64,000 nt of DNA from Terrimonas ferruginea DSM 30193 (lineage in GTDB: Bacteria; Bacteroidota; Bacteroidia; Chitinophagales; Chitinophagaceae): NCBI RefSeq assembly GCF_000425585.1, contig NZ_AUDS01000008.1, positions 186,001 through 250,000 on the forward strand. The letters are read 5' to 3'. The notes beneath the pieces were generated by a model that made no database searches, had not been told where the DNA came from, and saw only the letters and a program-made list of their open reading frames with translations. Shown piece after piece: positions 8,974-17,811 of the stretch; position 1 is the stretch's first letter, and each line of letters starts with the position of its first letter. The position numbers and the translations under genes are program-made.

Positions 8974-9897
8974 TTAGATAAATCTTTCCAGTGCAGTACG
9001 GCAACGTGCCTGAAGCGTGTAGAAATCGATATTCCATGCCTGACGGAAATAGCTTACTACCAGGGCTTCCTTCTGCCGCAGATAAGTTTGCGCCTGGGCC
9101 TGTGTGGTACCGTTGCCACTGGTGCCTGCAGGAATCCGGTTGATCAGCGCATCGAACCCGGCACGGCCTTCAATAAGCATGATGGCAATCGTTTCTACAA
9201 AATCATCGTCATAACCCGAGGAAGCATAGGCCGTCACAAAACCATCCCGGCGTGCATTGGCATCCGTAATGTTGATCCAGTTATTACCACTGAACAATCC
9301 CGGGTTCACGCGTTTAAATTCGATCGGATACATGATGGTCTGGTGCAGGATATGCCCGAATTCGTGGTGAATGGTTTGCAGGAAAAATTGCTTCACAAAA
9401 GAAGAATCCCTTGATGCGGTATAACCGGTCATTCCTCTTACCAGGAAATGATTGGCACCATACAGGACGATCTTCCGTCCGCCTTCGGCGGTACCCAACG
9501 TTATGGAACCATTGGCGTTGTACGAGAAGTCACCGGACAGAACAAACAGTTTCGGAGAATATTTATTAAAGAACGGAAGCCCGAGCACATCTACATAAGG
9601 CTGTATCCACGCCTGGCGCAACATGGACCAGACGGGTATGATCTTCGATTCGTCCGGCGGCACCAGGGTTTTACTTACGTCAAATTCAGATTGATCCCAC
9701 TTGTATTTCACCTGGATATTGTGCGGTCGTACAAGACTGTCATAAAGCCAGTTGTCGATAGGCGTTCTTTCCCATGTATCACCACCCAGACCGAGCAGAT
9801 CATCGGCGGCATTGAGATCATCTTTATCCTTTCCGCAGGAACTAACCACTGTAACGACCGACACTGCGATTATTATATTGACAATTATTTTTCTCAT
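8974..9897 (-). CDS. Import-associated zinc metallopeptidase-like lipoprotein
   Basis: The lipobox VVSSC puts the lipid on Cys21. The zincin motif HEFGH (residues 178-182) sits in the typical context TIHHEFGHILHQ. The length of 307 residues and the position directly after SusD fit the family of substrate-import-associated zinc metallohydrolase lipoproteins found next to TonB-linked receptors in Bacteroidota. Such proteins are presumed to act on the ligand, probably peptide or protein, at the cell surface, but activity has rarely been shown. It is co-directional with SusD (19-bp gap) and DUF4302. A third zinc ligand cannot be assigned with confidence. Confidence 0.85.
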   Translation of the reverse strand: MRKIIVNIIIAVSVVTVVSSCGKDKDDLNAADDLLGLGGDTWERTPIDNWLYDSLVRPHNIQVKYKWDQSEFDVSKTLVPPDESKIIPVWSMLRQAWIQPYVDVLGLPFFNKYSPKLFVLSGDFSYNANGSITLGTAEGGRKIVLYGANHFLVRGMTGYTASRDSSFVKQFFLQTIHHEFGHILHQTIMYPIEFKRVNPGLFSGNNWINITDANARRDGFVTAYASSGYDDDFVETIAIMLIEGRAGFDALINRIPAGTSGNGTTQAQAQTYLRQKEALVVSYFRQAWNIDFYTLQARCRTALERFI

Positions 9898-9916
9898 ATA
9901 TAAAAGGATTAAAAGA

Positions 9917-11419
9917 TTAACGGGGATTTAATGGGAGGCCGGATAAGGTAGCCGATGCCGGGAGTTGCAGCACTCTTCGCGGGTCGCCATCGCGCACCTC
10001 GATTGTCCGCTCCACTGTGCCTGCCGTATTGCGGATCGCGTGTCTTACGGTAATACCATAACGCTGTACGTCGAACCAGCGCATACCCTGGCTGATATAC
10101 TCGAGGCGGCGAAGACCAAGAATTCCCTGCACCAATGCCGTATCCCTATTCTGCGTGCCTGCATAAGTTCTAAGCTTTGCTTCATCCACTATATGCCTGG
10201 TGGCATTGTAGTTCAGCGCACGCTTGCTGATATAGGTATTCATATCGGCTATGGCTCCGGTTGCATCACCCAGGTATACTTTGGCTTCCGCACGGTTGAA
10301 TAATACTTCTTCGGCATCGAACAACGGAAGCATGATATAACCGGTACCAAAATTGGCATTGATGGACGCACGTTTGAAGTATTCTCCCAATTTGGGTATA
10401 TAGACATGCGGCTGTGAGCCGTAGATATATTCTTTCTGCTCAAACTGCCAGGTGGGATTGCTGGCACAGATCGCCTTCACATTATAACACACATTGAAGA
10501 TCGAATCACTGTAACCATATCGTGACCCATTGGACCGGAAAAACCAGGAAGGCGCTTCACAAAGAAGGATGTTAGACGCCAGCGAAGATTTAGAATATTC
10601 GTTCCGCAGATCCGCGGCGCCGAATGCCGTCCATTGCACACCGTTCCACGGGCGCAATTGATCGGGCAGATTATTAGCCGGAAAAACAGCATTGGCATAC
10701 AACAGCACGTTTGCATATTCCCTTTTCACCAGGTAAAAACGTGCAGCAAATGCATTCGCGGCTGCTTTGGTGAAATGATATTTAGGAATATCATAAGCCC
10801 TGTCGTCAATCAGCGGGAGTCCTGCAAGCAGGTCTTCTTCAATACGATCAAATACATAAGCAACTGTTTTCCGTTCGTATTTTTTTGTAACTACATCCTC
10901 CGGTTGATCTACATAAGGAATACCCATGTCCTGCTCCGCGGTGGCAGCATTATAAAACCTCGAAAAGAATGATACCAGCATAAAGTGATTGTATGCCCTG
11001 GCTACCAGGGCCTCTCCTTTCTGCGACCGGAATTTATCCGGATCAGACGATTTGGCGATAATACTCAATGCCTGGTTCGTGGCCGCAATGGCATTGTAAC
11101 ACTCACTCCAATACATTTGCGGGGAATCCTGCTCATTCGGTGTTGCATTTGTTTCTTCATACATATAGCAACTGCTGTTTGTTTCATAGGCATTCAGTTG
11201 CGTGGACTTATCATCTGCATTGTCCGACAAGGCTTCACTGAACATCATATAGTTGGCCTTTGGGTAGGCAGAGATGAGCAGTTGCGACATTTGTTCCGGT
11301 GTTTGTATGGATGCGCGGTTGCTGTCAGGATCTTTTTCCAGGAACTTGCGGCAGCCTGTTGTTGCCAGCAACAGCATTGACAATACCGGAAAGGTGAACT
11401 TTGGGTTGCAATATTTCAT
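9917..11419 (-). CDS. RagB/SusD family outer-membrane lipoprotein
   Basis: This 500-residue lipoprotein (lipidated Cys23 in ATTGC) has SusD hallmarks: the early TPEQMSQLLISAYP segment, the TPR-like ALVARAYNHFMLVSFFSR helix region, and a late segment with VQGILGLRRLEYISQGMRWFDVQRYG. It should form the surface lid over the SusC channel and hold the ligand. Its start codon shares one base with the SusC stop (TAATG at 11419), so translation is probably coupled and the two made in equal amounts. The ligand cannot be read from sequence; the absence of glycoside hydrolases and the presence of an HExxH lipoprotein argue for a peptide or metal-related ligand rather than a polysaccharide. Confidence 0.95.
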   Translation of the reverse strand: MKYCNPKFTFPVLSMLLLATTGCRKFLEKDPDSNRASIQTPEQMSQLLISAYPKANYMMFSEALSDNADDKSTQLNAYETNSSCYMYEETNATPNEQDSPQMYWSECYNAIAATNQALSIIAKSSDPDKFRSQKGEALVARAYNHFMLVSFFSRFYNAATAEQDMGIPYVDQPEDVVTKKYERKTVAYVFDRIEEDLLAGLPLIDDRAYDIPKYHFTKAAANAFAARFYLVKREYANVLLYANAVFPANNLPDQLRPWNGVQWTAFGAADLRNEYSKSSLASNILLCEAPSWFFRSNGSRYGYSDSIFNVCYNVKAICASNPTWQFEQKEYIYGSQPHVYIPKLGEYFKRASINANFGTGYIMLPLFDAEEVLFNRAEAKVYLGDATGAIADMNTYISKRALNYNATRHIVDEAKLRTYAGTQNRDTALVQGILGLRRLEYISQGMRWFDVQRYGITVRHAIRNTAGTVERTIEVRDGDPRRVLQLPASATLSGLPLNPR

Positions 11420-14400
11420 TATAAGCCAAGTTTGATAGATAAAACGATTTGTTTCTGAATTGGCTGGGCCACACCTCCCGTATTAAAAAACTCCGGATCC
11501 TGACCTTTCAGTTTTTTGTCTGAATAGATCAGCCAGGGATTGATAGCGGAGACACCGATGTTGGCATTGGTAAAGCCTGCACGCGCGATCCAGGCAGAAG
11601 GAAGGCGGTAGTTCAGGGAAACGGATTTCAACCGGATAAAATCACCTTTGGCCACACGCACATCAGAAAAATTATAACTGCTGTAAGGATAAATGCCACT
11701 CAGGTTGTTGCCGTAAAGCCTGTCGAGCATGGCGGGTACGGCGGTCGTATTTTCTTCACCACTCTGCACCCAGCGATCGATAAAATCAACTGGCAATGCC
11801 GTCCAGTCAGAATACGAGGTGGAAAATACAGGAGCCAACCTGATTTTGTTTCCCGCCTGCGAAGTGATCAGAAAATTGAACGTAAAATTTTTGTACGTCA
11901 CCGTGGAACCGAAGCTGCTGTTATAGGGCGGATCAACCGGTCCCTCATATTTCAGGTACGCAGTATTATTATCCTGGTAATAAACGTCGGACGATACTTC
12001 ACCTTTTTCATTGATGAATACCGGCACACCCGATGCGTGATCAAGACCGCTGTACCGGATGGAGAAGAGTGAGCGTACGGGATAACCCAATACATTGTAT
12101 CCGTCCGGCTGAACAAGGTCAAAAAGAATAGGCAGGTTAGACAGGTTGGTAATTTTTGTTTTGGCGTAGCCAAACGTGAGCTTGCTGTTCACTGACCAGT
12201 TTCTCGTCTTGACGAGGTTGGCGTCGACCGCAATATCCCAACCGTTTGATTTCAGATCGGCGTAATTGGCAAACTTCCAGTATTGACCACCTATACCCGA
12301 TGTGGCAATCTGATCAATGAGGTCGTAGCTTCTGCGAAGAAACCGGTCGATGGTAAAGGAGAGTTTGCCTTTCAACACGCCAAACTCAAGGCCGATGTTG
12401 GTGCTGTACTGTTTTTCCCAGGTAAGTTCTTTATTGGCCAACGACGCAAGCTGGATAGCCGATTCACGGTCAGCGGTCCATTGCCTGTCGGTAATGTAAT
12501 TGCGTAACAAAACATCTGCATTGATCGCCGGACCCATGTCTCCCGAAAGACCATAGCTTCCGCGAAGACGGGCAAAATCAAGCCAGTTGATATTCTGGGC
12601 GAATTTTTCCTTGTCGATATTCCACGCACCCGACACACTCCAGGTAGGCAGCCAGCGATTGAGCGCAGCTTTACCAAAGCGGTTGGAACCATCGTAGCGG
12701 CCATAAAGGCTTACGCTATATCTTTTATCATAACTGTAACCGGCTGTGGCATAAAACGCGGCAAAGCGATCATACACCTGTTCCATTCCGTAATAAGGAA
12801 AATTTCCTTCGATGGCCTGTTTGATGATCCGGTAGTCTACAAACGGAATTCCACCCTGATCATACTGGTAACCATAGCCCGTGTTGTTGGATGTTTTGCG
12901 GTTGGTAAACTTCACCTCTTGTCCGGCAAGTACATCCACGGTATGCCTGCCATTAATGACTTTATTATAGTTGATGCTATTACGCACGTTGTAAAAGATC
13001 ATCTCATCTTCTGTGCGGTTATAGAAGCCACCCCTGGGCAACACGATCTCTTTTTCTGCTTCAGGATTATCCGGGTCCTGGTAAAGAAAGTTATTCAATG
13101 AACGGATGGTGGAGTTGGCGGCTGAGCGATAAGCATTGGCCATGTTGGCGCTTTCTTTGATCTGGTGCTCGCGGCCCGTTTTCACCATGCGGATGGCGCC
13201 CAGGAAATCATAGCGGAAATTTTTGGCAAACTTGTAAGAGAAGTCACCCTGCAACCGCAGATCGATCATATTGATGTCGATATAATTATTGGCCAGCTCA
13301 TCAATAATGTTGAAAGGAGTAAAATTCCGGTTGAAGTATTCGAGATTTCCCTTTTCATCATAGGCTGTAACGGCACGGCTGGTGTTCAGGGAGTAGCTGA
13401 ACGGATTGATATCAAAATCTCTGTCGTAACGTCCTTCAACCGGATTGCTTCTGCGTGCAAGCGCTCCGGGGGCGCGTTGCTGACGTACGGATCCCAACGT
13501 AGAGAATCCCCCGGAAACTTTGTCTGAGAATTTATAGTTGTTGCGGAAGTTGAGCGTATAACGTTTTACCTTATCACCAATAGTCCATCCATTGTCGCCC
13601 AGGAAGCTGGTGGAAAAATAAGATTGTGATTTGTCGGAGCCATATTGAATACTCAGTGAATGTTCCTGTATAAAACTGTTGCGGAACAAAATATCGAACC
13701 AATCGGTGTTGGCTTTTGCATAGCGCAGCAGAAATGCACGGCGCGCTTCCGGTGTATTTTCCAATGCAAAGTTTCCGTTGTCATCCCCTACCAGGCTTTG
13801 ATAAAGTTTACCATACATCGCATTGTTTGATTGCGAAAGGATATCTGAATTGAGGTATCCTTTGCGTTCAAGTTCGGCGAGTACAGACATCTGTTGCGCC
13901 GAGTTCATGATATTGAAATCATTGTAAGACGGCTTCAATTGTGTGCTGAAGTTGCCGGCATAACTGATCTGCGCTTTTCCACTGCGTCCTTTTTTGGTGG
14001 TGATGACGATTACGCCGTTCATGGCACGCGCACCATAGAGCGCTGCGGCAGAGGCGTCTTTCAGGATGTCGAAGCTTTCAATATCATTCGGGTTCAGGCC
14101 AGCGACCGGTGAGCCCAGCAGTGTAGTGGGATCACCACTGGTCAATTGGTCATTGGATATATTCACGATGTCTTCCAGCACTACACCGTCGATTACCCAG
14201 AGCGGTTTATTGGCACCGTTGAGCGAGGTAGCGCCACGTATACGGACTTTGGGCGCCGCACCGAATGCGCCGGATGGGTTCTGAATGGAAACACCGGCGG
14301 CACGTCCTTCCAGCATACGGCTGATATCGGTCATCCCATCCACACGTACCTGGTCGGCTTTCAGCGTTACTGCCGAGCCGCCGAATTTCGTTTTATCGAT

Positions 14401-15045
14401 GCGTTGAAACCCGGTTACCACCACATCATCCATTGCGCGCACTTCCTGCTGTAAAACGATTTCGATGTTGGGGTTGCCGGTCAACCGGTACTCCTGTGTT
14501 TTATAACCGGTAATGGATATTTCCAGGACCGCATTGGCCGGTATATCTTTGAGGGTAAATACGCCGCTTTCGTTGGTGGTGGTCCCGAGCGTCTGGCCTT
14601 TTACCTTCACACTTACACTGCTGAGTGGTTCGCCGTTTTCATTTTTGACAATGCCGCGTATATCGATGGCCGGCAGTTCTGTATGCAGGGAGGCGATGGG
14701 GGCTGGTACATTTTTCTTTCTGATTACGATCGTTTTTTCGACCATCTGGTAAGCGAGTGGCTGGTCCGTAAAGCAGATATCCAATACGGTTTTTATCGAG
14801 GCGTTTTTTACCTGAATGTTTACCTTTTTGGCAGCACGCAAAACTTTACTCTCATACCAGAAGCGATAATCGCTTTGCGATTCGATCTTCCTGATCACCG
14901 TTTCGATCTGTGCATCCTTTTCAGCAAGCGTTATTCCCTGTTCTGCTTTTGTTTGCTGTGGCAGTAAAGCGATGGTCAGCAAACAAACACACAGGTTCTT
15001 CAGCCATAGCCTGGGGCTATGGAGAATTGTAAGAACTCTTCCCAT
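11419..15045 (-). CDS. SusC/RagA TonB-dependent transporter with STN signalling domain
   Basis: This 1208-residue protein contains a signal peptide, an STN domain (about 35-110, with KDAQIETVIRKIESQSDYRFWY), a carboxypeptidase-regulatory-like beta sandwich (about 128-200), a TonB plug (about 205-350, with the SusC signature region ILKDASAAALYGARAMNGVIVITTKKG) and a C-terminal 22-strand barrel. The STN domain marks it as a signal-transducing transporter. On ligand binding it should contact the FecR protein encoded next to it, releasing an ECF sigma factor that drives this operon. It lies 58 bp after fecR and overlaps the susD start. Confidence 0.95.
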   Translation of the reverse strand: MGRVLTILHSPRLWLKNLCVCLLTIALLPQQTKAEQGITLAEKDAQIETVIRKIESQSDYRFWYESKVLRAAKKVNIQVKNASIKTVLDICFTDQPLAYQMVEKTIVIRKKNVPAPIASLHTELPAIDIRGIVKNENGEPLSSVSVKVKGQTLGTTTNESGVFTLKDIPANAVLEISITGYKTQEYRLTGNPNIEIVLQQEVRAMDDVVVTGFQRIDKTKFGGSAVTLKADQVRVDGMTDISRMLEGRAAGVSIQNPSGAFGAAPKVRIRGATSLNGANKPLWVIDGVVLEDIVNISNDQLTSGDPTTLLGSPVAGLNPNDIESFDILKDASAAALYGARAMNGVIVITTKKGRSGKAQISYAGNFSTQLKPSYNDFNIMNSAQQMSVLAELERKGYLNSDILSQSNNAMYGKLYQSLVGDDNGNFALENTPEARRAFLLRYAKANTDWFDILFRNSFIQEHSLSIQYGSDKSQSYFSTSFLGDNGWTIGDKVKRYTLNFRNNYKFSDKVSGGFSTLGSVRQQRAPGALARRSNPVEGRYDRDFDINPFSYSLNTSRAVTAYDEKGNLEYFNRNFTPFNIIDELANNYIDINMIDLRLQGDFSYKFAKNFRYDFLGAIRMVKTGREHQIKESANMANAYRSAANSTIRSLNNFLYQDPDNPEAEKEIVLPRGGFYNRTEDEMIFYNVRNSINYNKVINGRHTVDVLAGQEVKFTNRKTSNNTGYGYQYDQGGIPFVDYRIIKQAIEGNFPYYGMEQVYDRFAAFYATAGYSYDKRYSVSLYGRYDGSNRFGKAALNRWLPTWSVSGAWNIDKEKFAQNINWLDFARLRGSYGLSGDMGPAINADVLLRNYITDRQWTADRESAIQLASLANKELTWEKQYSTNIGLEFGVLKGKLSFTIDRFLRRSYDLIDQIATSGIGGQYWKFANYADLKSNGWDIAVDANLVKTRNWSVNSKLTFGYAKTKITNLSNLPILFDLVQPDGYNVLGYPVRSLFSIRYSGLDHASGVPVFINEKGEVSSDVYYQDNNTAYLKYEGPVDPPYNSSFGSTVTYKNFTFNFLITSQAGNKIRLAPVFSTSYSDWTALPVDFIDRWVQSGEENTTAVPAMLDRLYGNNLSGIYPYSSYNFSDVRVAKGDFIRLKSVSLNYRLPSAWIARAGFTNANIGVSAINPWLIYSDKKLKGQDPEFFNTGGVAQPIQKQIVLSIKLGL

Positions 15046-15103
15046 TTTTACAGTTTGTTGTTTAGATTAAAAGAGGATGGTTTGGTGTTTTTAGAATTGT
15101 TGA

Positions 15104-16288
15104 TTATGGTAAAACGATTAGCTTTTTGTCTTCGAGGCGGAAGTTTACATCACTTAACCGAAGAATCTCCAGCACCTGGCTCAGGTTGATGTTGCGGCTG
15201 ATACGTCCGTTGAAGAAGCGTTCACCACCGGTTATTCTCATTTCCACATCCACATCATACCAGCGGGCGAGCTGTGCCATTACTTTTGAAAGTCCGGTTT
15301 CGTTGAACTGGAAGGCGCCATCTTTCCAGGCCATTACTTCATCCATGTCGACCGATTTCACTATATCTATCTTTCCGTTGTTATTGTTGATACGCGCCTG
15401 CTGACCGGGCGAGAGGAATGTTGCGTCGGCAGCATTGCCCTTACTCACTTTTACCGACCCGTGTAATAGCGTAACACTTCTTGCATCATCATCATTATAG
15501 GTATTAACATTGAAAGCCGTGCCCAGCACTTCGATTTCCATGTCATTGTTCTGTACAATAAAAGGTTTTGTTTTATCGGGCGTTACTTCAAAATATACCT
15601 GACCCGTTACTTTTACTTTACGCTCATTGCCAATGAATGCGGTGGGAAAGTAAACCGATGAGGCGGCATCGAGTACTGCCGATGTTCCGTCCGGCAATAC
15701 CACTTTGAACTGTCGCCCGCGCGGAGTACTTACGGTATTGTATCGCACTTCCCTGGCTGCGCCGGTGCTATTGAACGCATAGGTTATTTCATTGCCGTTT
15801 TTCACGATCCGCACATCGCCGTCCGGTGTGAGGTTGCCATTGCCCGCATCGTCGAGCACAATTTTGCGGTTGTCAGATAATGTAAGAATGGCACCATCAC
15901 GACCAGGGGCAACATCTCCGGACGGAGTATTGTGTACGATCTCTGATTTTCCGTTTTTGCCAGCCTGGTTGTTAGTCAAAAGAAAAGCTATTAATCCTCC
16001 GGCCACCAACAATAGTATGGCGGCCGCCCTCCACCAGTTGATCTTTACGACTTTCCGGCCTTTCTCCTTCGTGATCATCTCCTGCAACTCGCTCAGCATT
16101 TGTTCACCAAACTGATCTGGCGTTTGCGCTGACCTGGTGAAAATGAATTCGATCTCCTTTTCATCCACTTTGTCATACCACTGATGCAATGCCCGGGCCT
16201 CCGCATCGGTAGCGGAATGGTCGAGGTACTTGCGCGCAAGCAAAGCAAGTTCTGCATCGGTCAGGCCTGTGGGTTCTTTATGCGACAT
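15104..16288 (-). CDS. FecR family anti-sigma factor
   Basis: This 394-residue inner-membrane protein has a cytoplasmic N-terminal helical region (1-80, with the YLDHSATDAEARALHQWY motif typical of these anti-sigma factors), one membrane segment (about 86-105), a periplasmic FecR domain (about 165-270, with FPTAFIGNERKVKVTGQVYFEV) and a C-terminal DUF4974 STN-like domain (about 320-392). It should hold the neighbouring sigma factor inactive and pass the signal from the STN domain of SusC. It lies 18 bp after the second sigma gene, as in the standard sigma-fecR-susC-susD order. Confidence 0.95.
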   Translation of the reverse strand: MSHKEPTGLTDAELALLARKYLDHSATDAEARALHQWYDKVDEKEIEFIFTRSAQTPDQFGEQMLSELQEMITKEKGRKVVKINWWRAAAILLLVAGGLIAFLLTNNQAGKNGKSEIVHNTPSGDVAPGRDGAILTLSDNRKIVLDDAGNGNLTPDGDVRIVKNGNEITYAFNSTGAAREVRYNTVSTPRGRQFKVVLPDGTSAVLDAASSVYFPTAFIGNERKVKVTGQVYFEVTPDKTKPFIVQNNDMEIEVLGTAFNVNTYNDDDARSVTLLHGSVKVSKGNAADATFLSPGQQARINNNNGKIDIVKSVDMDEVMAWKDGAFQFNETGLSKVMAQLARWYDVDVEMRITGGERFFNGRISRNINLSQVLEILRLSDVNFRLEDKKLIVLP

Positions 16289-16306
16289 ATAAATAGTTTA
16301 AACTCA

Positions 16307-16864
16307 TCACAGCAACAATGAAAAAGCCACTTTTTTGTGATGATTGCGCATCAGCGCCATTACTTTTGACACATAACCTTCCGCCGTTCTGGGGGATACA
16401 CCCAACTGATCAGCCACCTCCTCAATCGGCTTGTCCAGTAGTTTATGATGGAGAAAAACGATCCGGTACTTTTCCGGAAGTTTGCTGGTAAACCTGTTGA
16501 GCAGTTCCAGCAGTTGTTTATTTTCTACATCAAAAGCAGCGGTTGGTTTTATGTTCTTTTCAATTTTTTTTAATTGGTCCTTTCTTTTTTTCTCCTTTGA
16601 AATATGCCTGTATACTGCATAGCGTGTCATGGCAGCGAGATACAGGGAAAGCTCATTGATCAGGAGATTTTCCCGTTTTTGCCAAAGCGTAAAAAAAACA
16701 CCCTGCACGATTTCCTTGGCATCCTCTACAGACTGCAGCTTTTTATGAGCAATGAAGAACATCGGCTTCCAGTAACGGTTGTAGATAACCGTAAACGCCT
16801 GCTCCTCTCCGGAAGCAAGATGGCGTAGTAGTTCATATTCCTCGCAGTGTGTATAGTTAATCAT
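16307..16864 (-). CDS. ECF sigma-70 factor, FecR-paired
   Basis: The 185-residue protein has sigma region 2 (about 25-90, with EDAKEIVQGVFFTLWQKRE) and region 4 (about 125-175, with LPEKYRIVFLHHKLLDKPIEEVADQLGVSPRTAEGYV). It belongs to the Bacteroidota SusCD-linked ECF group. It is 18 bp upstream of fecR and is the likely partner released by it. The middle linker is unusually Lys-rich (KEKKRKDQLKKIEKNIK). Confidence 0.92.
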   Translation of the reverse strand: MINYTHCEEYELLRHLASGEEQAFTVIYNRYWKPMFFIAHKKLQSVEDAKEIVQGVFFTLWQKRENLLINELSLYLAAMTRYAVYRHISKEKKRKDQLKKIEKNIKPTAAFDVENKQLLELLNRFTSKLPEKYRIVFLHHKLLDKPIEEVADQLGVSPRTAEGYVSKVMALMRNHHKKVAFSLLL

Positions 16865-16973
16865 GCAGTTTAACGGGTGGCATGTCCGGGCTCTTATATA
16901 TAGAGTCTTGGGAAAAAGGTTTGTACGCAGATTTTGGAAAAAAACTTTGAAGAATTTTTACGGAAGCTGATTA

Positions 16974-17564
16974 TCAATAATTAATAAGCCATTCAGGCCA
17001 CAAGGGGTATAGCCAGAGCAATTGAAGGAAGCGGTCGTAATGCAGTTTTGTGCGCAATGCTTTAAGTGTACGGGCTATGTAACCTTCTGCCGTACGCCGG
17101 GAAATGCCGAGCGCGGCGGAAACATCCTTTACAGATTGATCGCGGAGTTTGCATTCTACAAATACAATCCGTTGATTGGGTGGAAGACTCTCCGCAAACT
17201 TTTCGAGCCAGCGCACAAGATGTCGGTATTCGGCATCGGGGTTGTCAGCTGCTTGCAGTTCATCTTGCGGCAATGTGGAACTGGTCCTTCCGTTTGTGGC
17301 GAGGTGGCGGTATACAGCATGACGCACCATCGCTGACAGGTAACCAGTAAGATGAAGGATGCGGAGTTGTGTCCGGCATTTCCATAAAGTAAAAAATACC
17401 TGCTGCACGATCTCGCGTGCGTCTTCTGTATTGTGCAAACGGTTATAGGCAGCACTGAAAAGTTTCTTCCAGTAGCGCTGGTAGATTTCAGTGAAGGCCG
17501 CTTCATCACCCCCTTGAAGCAGACACAACAACTCCTGGTCGGTATGTGCCGTGTATACAGACAT
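16974..17564 (-). CDS. Second ECF sigma-70 factor in tandem
   Basis: This 196-residue ECF sigma factor is clearly paralogous to the next gene: EAAFTEIYQRYWKKLFSAAYNRL and DAREIVQQVFFTLWK in region 2, and the HTH VSAALGISRRTAEGYIARTL in region 4. It has no FecR of its own, and 109 bp separate it from the second sigma gene on the same strand. It may share the single FecR, act upstream of the second sigma factor, or be a leftover from duplication. An AT palindrome-like stretch, CTCTTATATATAGAG, lies between the two genes. Confidence 0.9.
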   Translation of the reverse strand: MSVYTAHTDQELLCLLQGGDEAAFTEIYQRYWKKLFSAAYNRLHNTEDAREIVQQVFFTLWKCRTQLRILHLTGYLSAMVRHAVYRHLATNGRTSSTLPQDELQAADNPDAEYRHLVRWLEKFAESLPPNQRIVFVECKLRDQSVKDVSAALGISRRTAEGYIARTLKALRTKLHYDRFLQLLWLYPLWPEWLINY

Positions 17565-17811
17565 AGGTCAGTTATTCTTAGTGAAAAGAGGACTGAATTT
17601 TCCGGGAAAAGGGAGAAAATAACGCAGGAGCCTTGCTGCCAGCGGGTTTGAGGGGTATCGTAATTTACCAAATGAAGTAATGCTGACGATCACCGTTCCT
17701 GTTTTATTGATATCCATCAAGTCAGAACGGAGGTAACAATCATTGCAAACGATTGATATTGGTTAAAGCTGTTAACCTTTTAACCAAATCATCACAACAC
17801 AAACTGGCATC

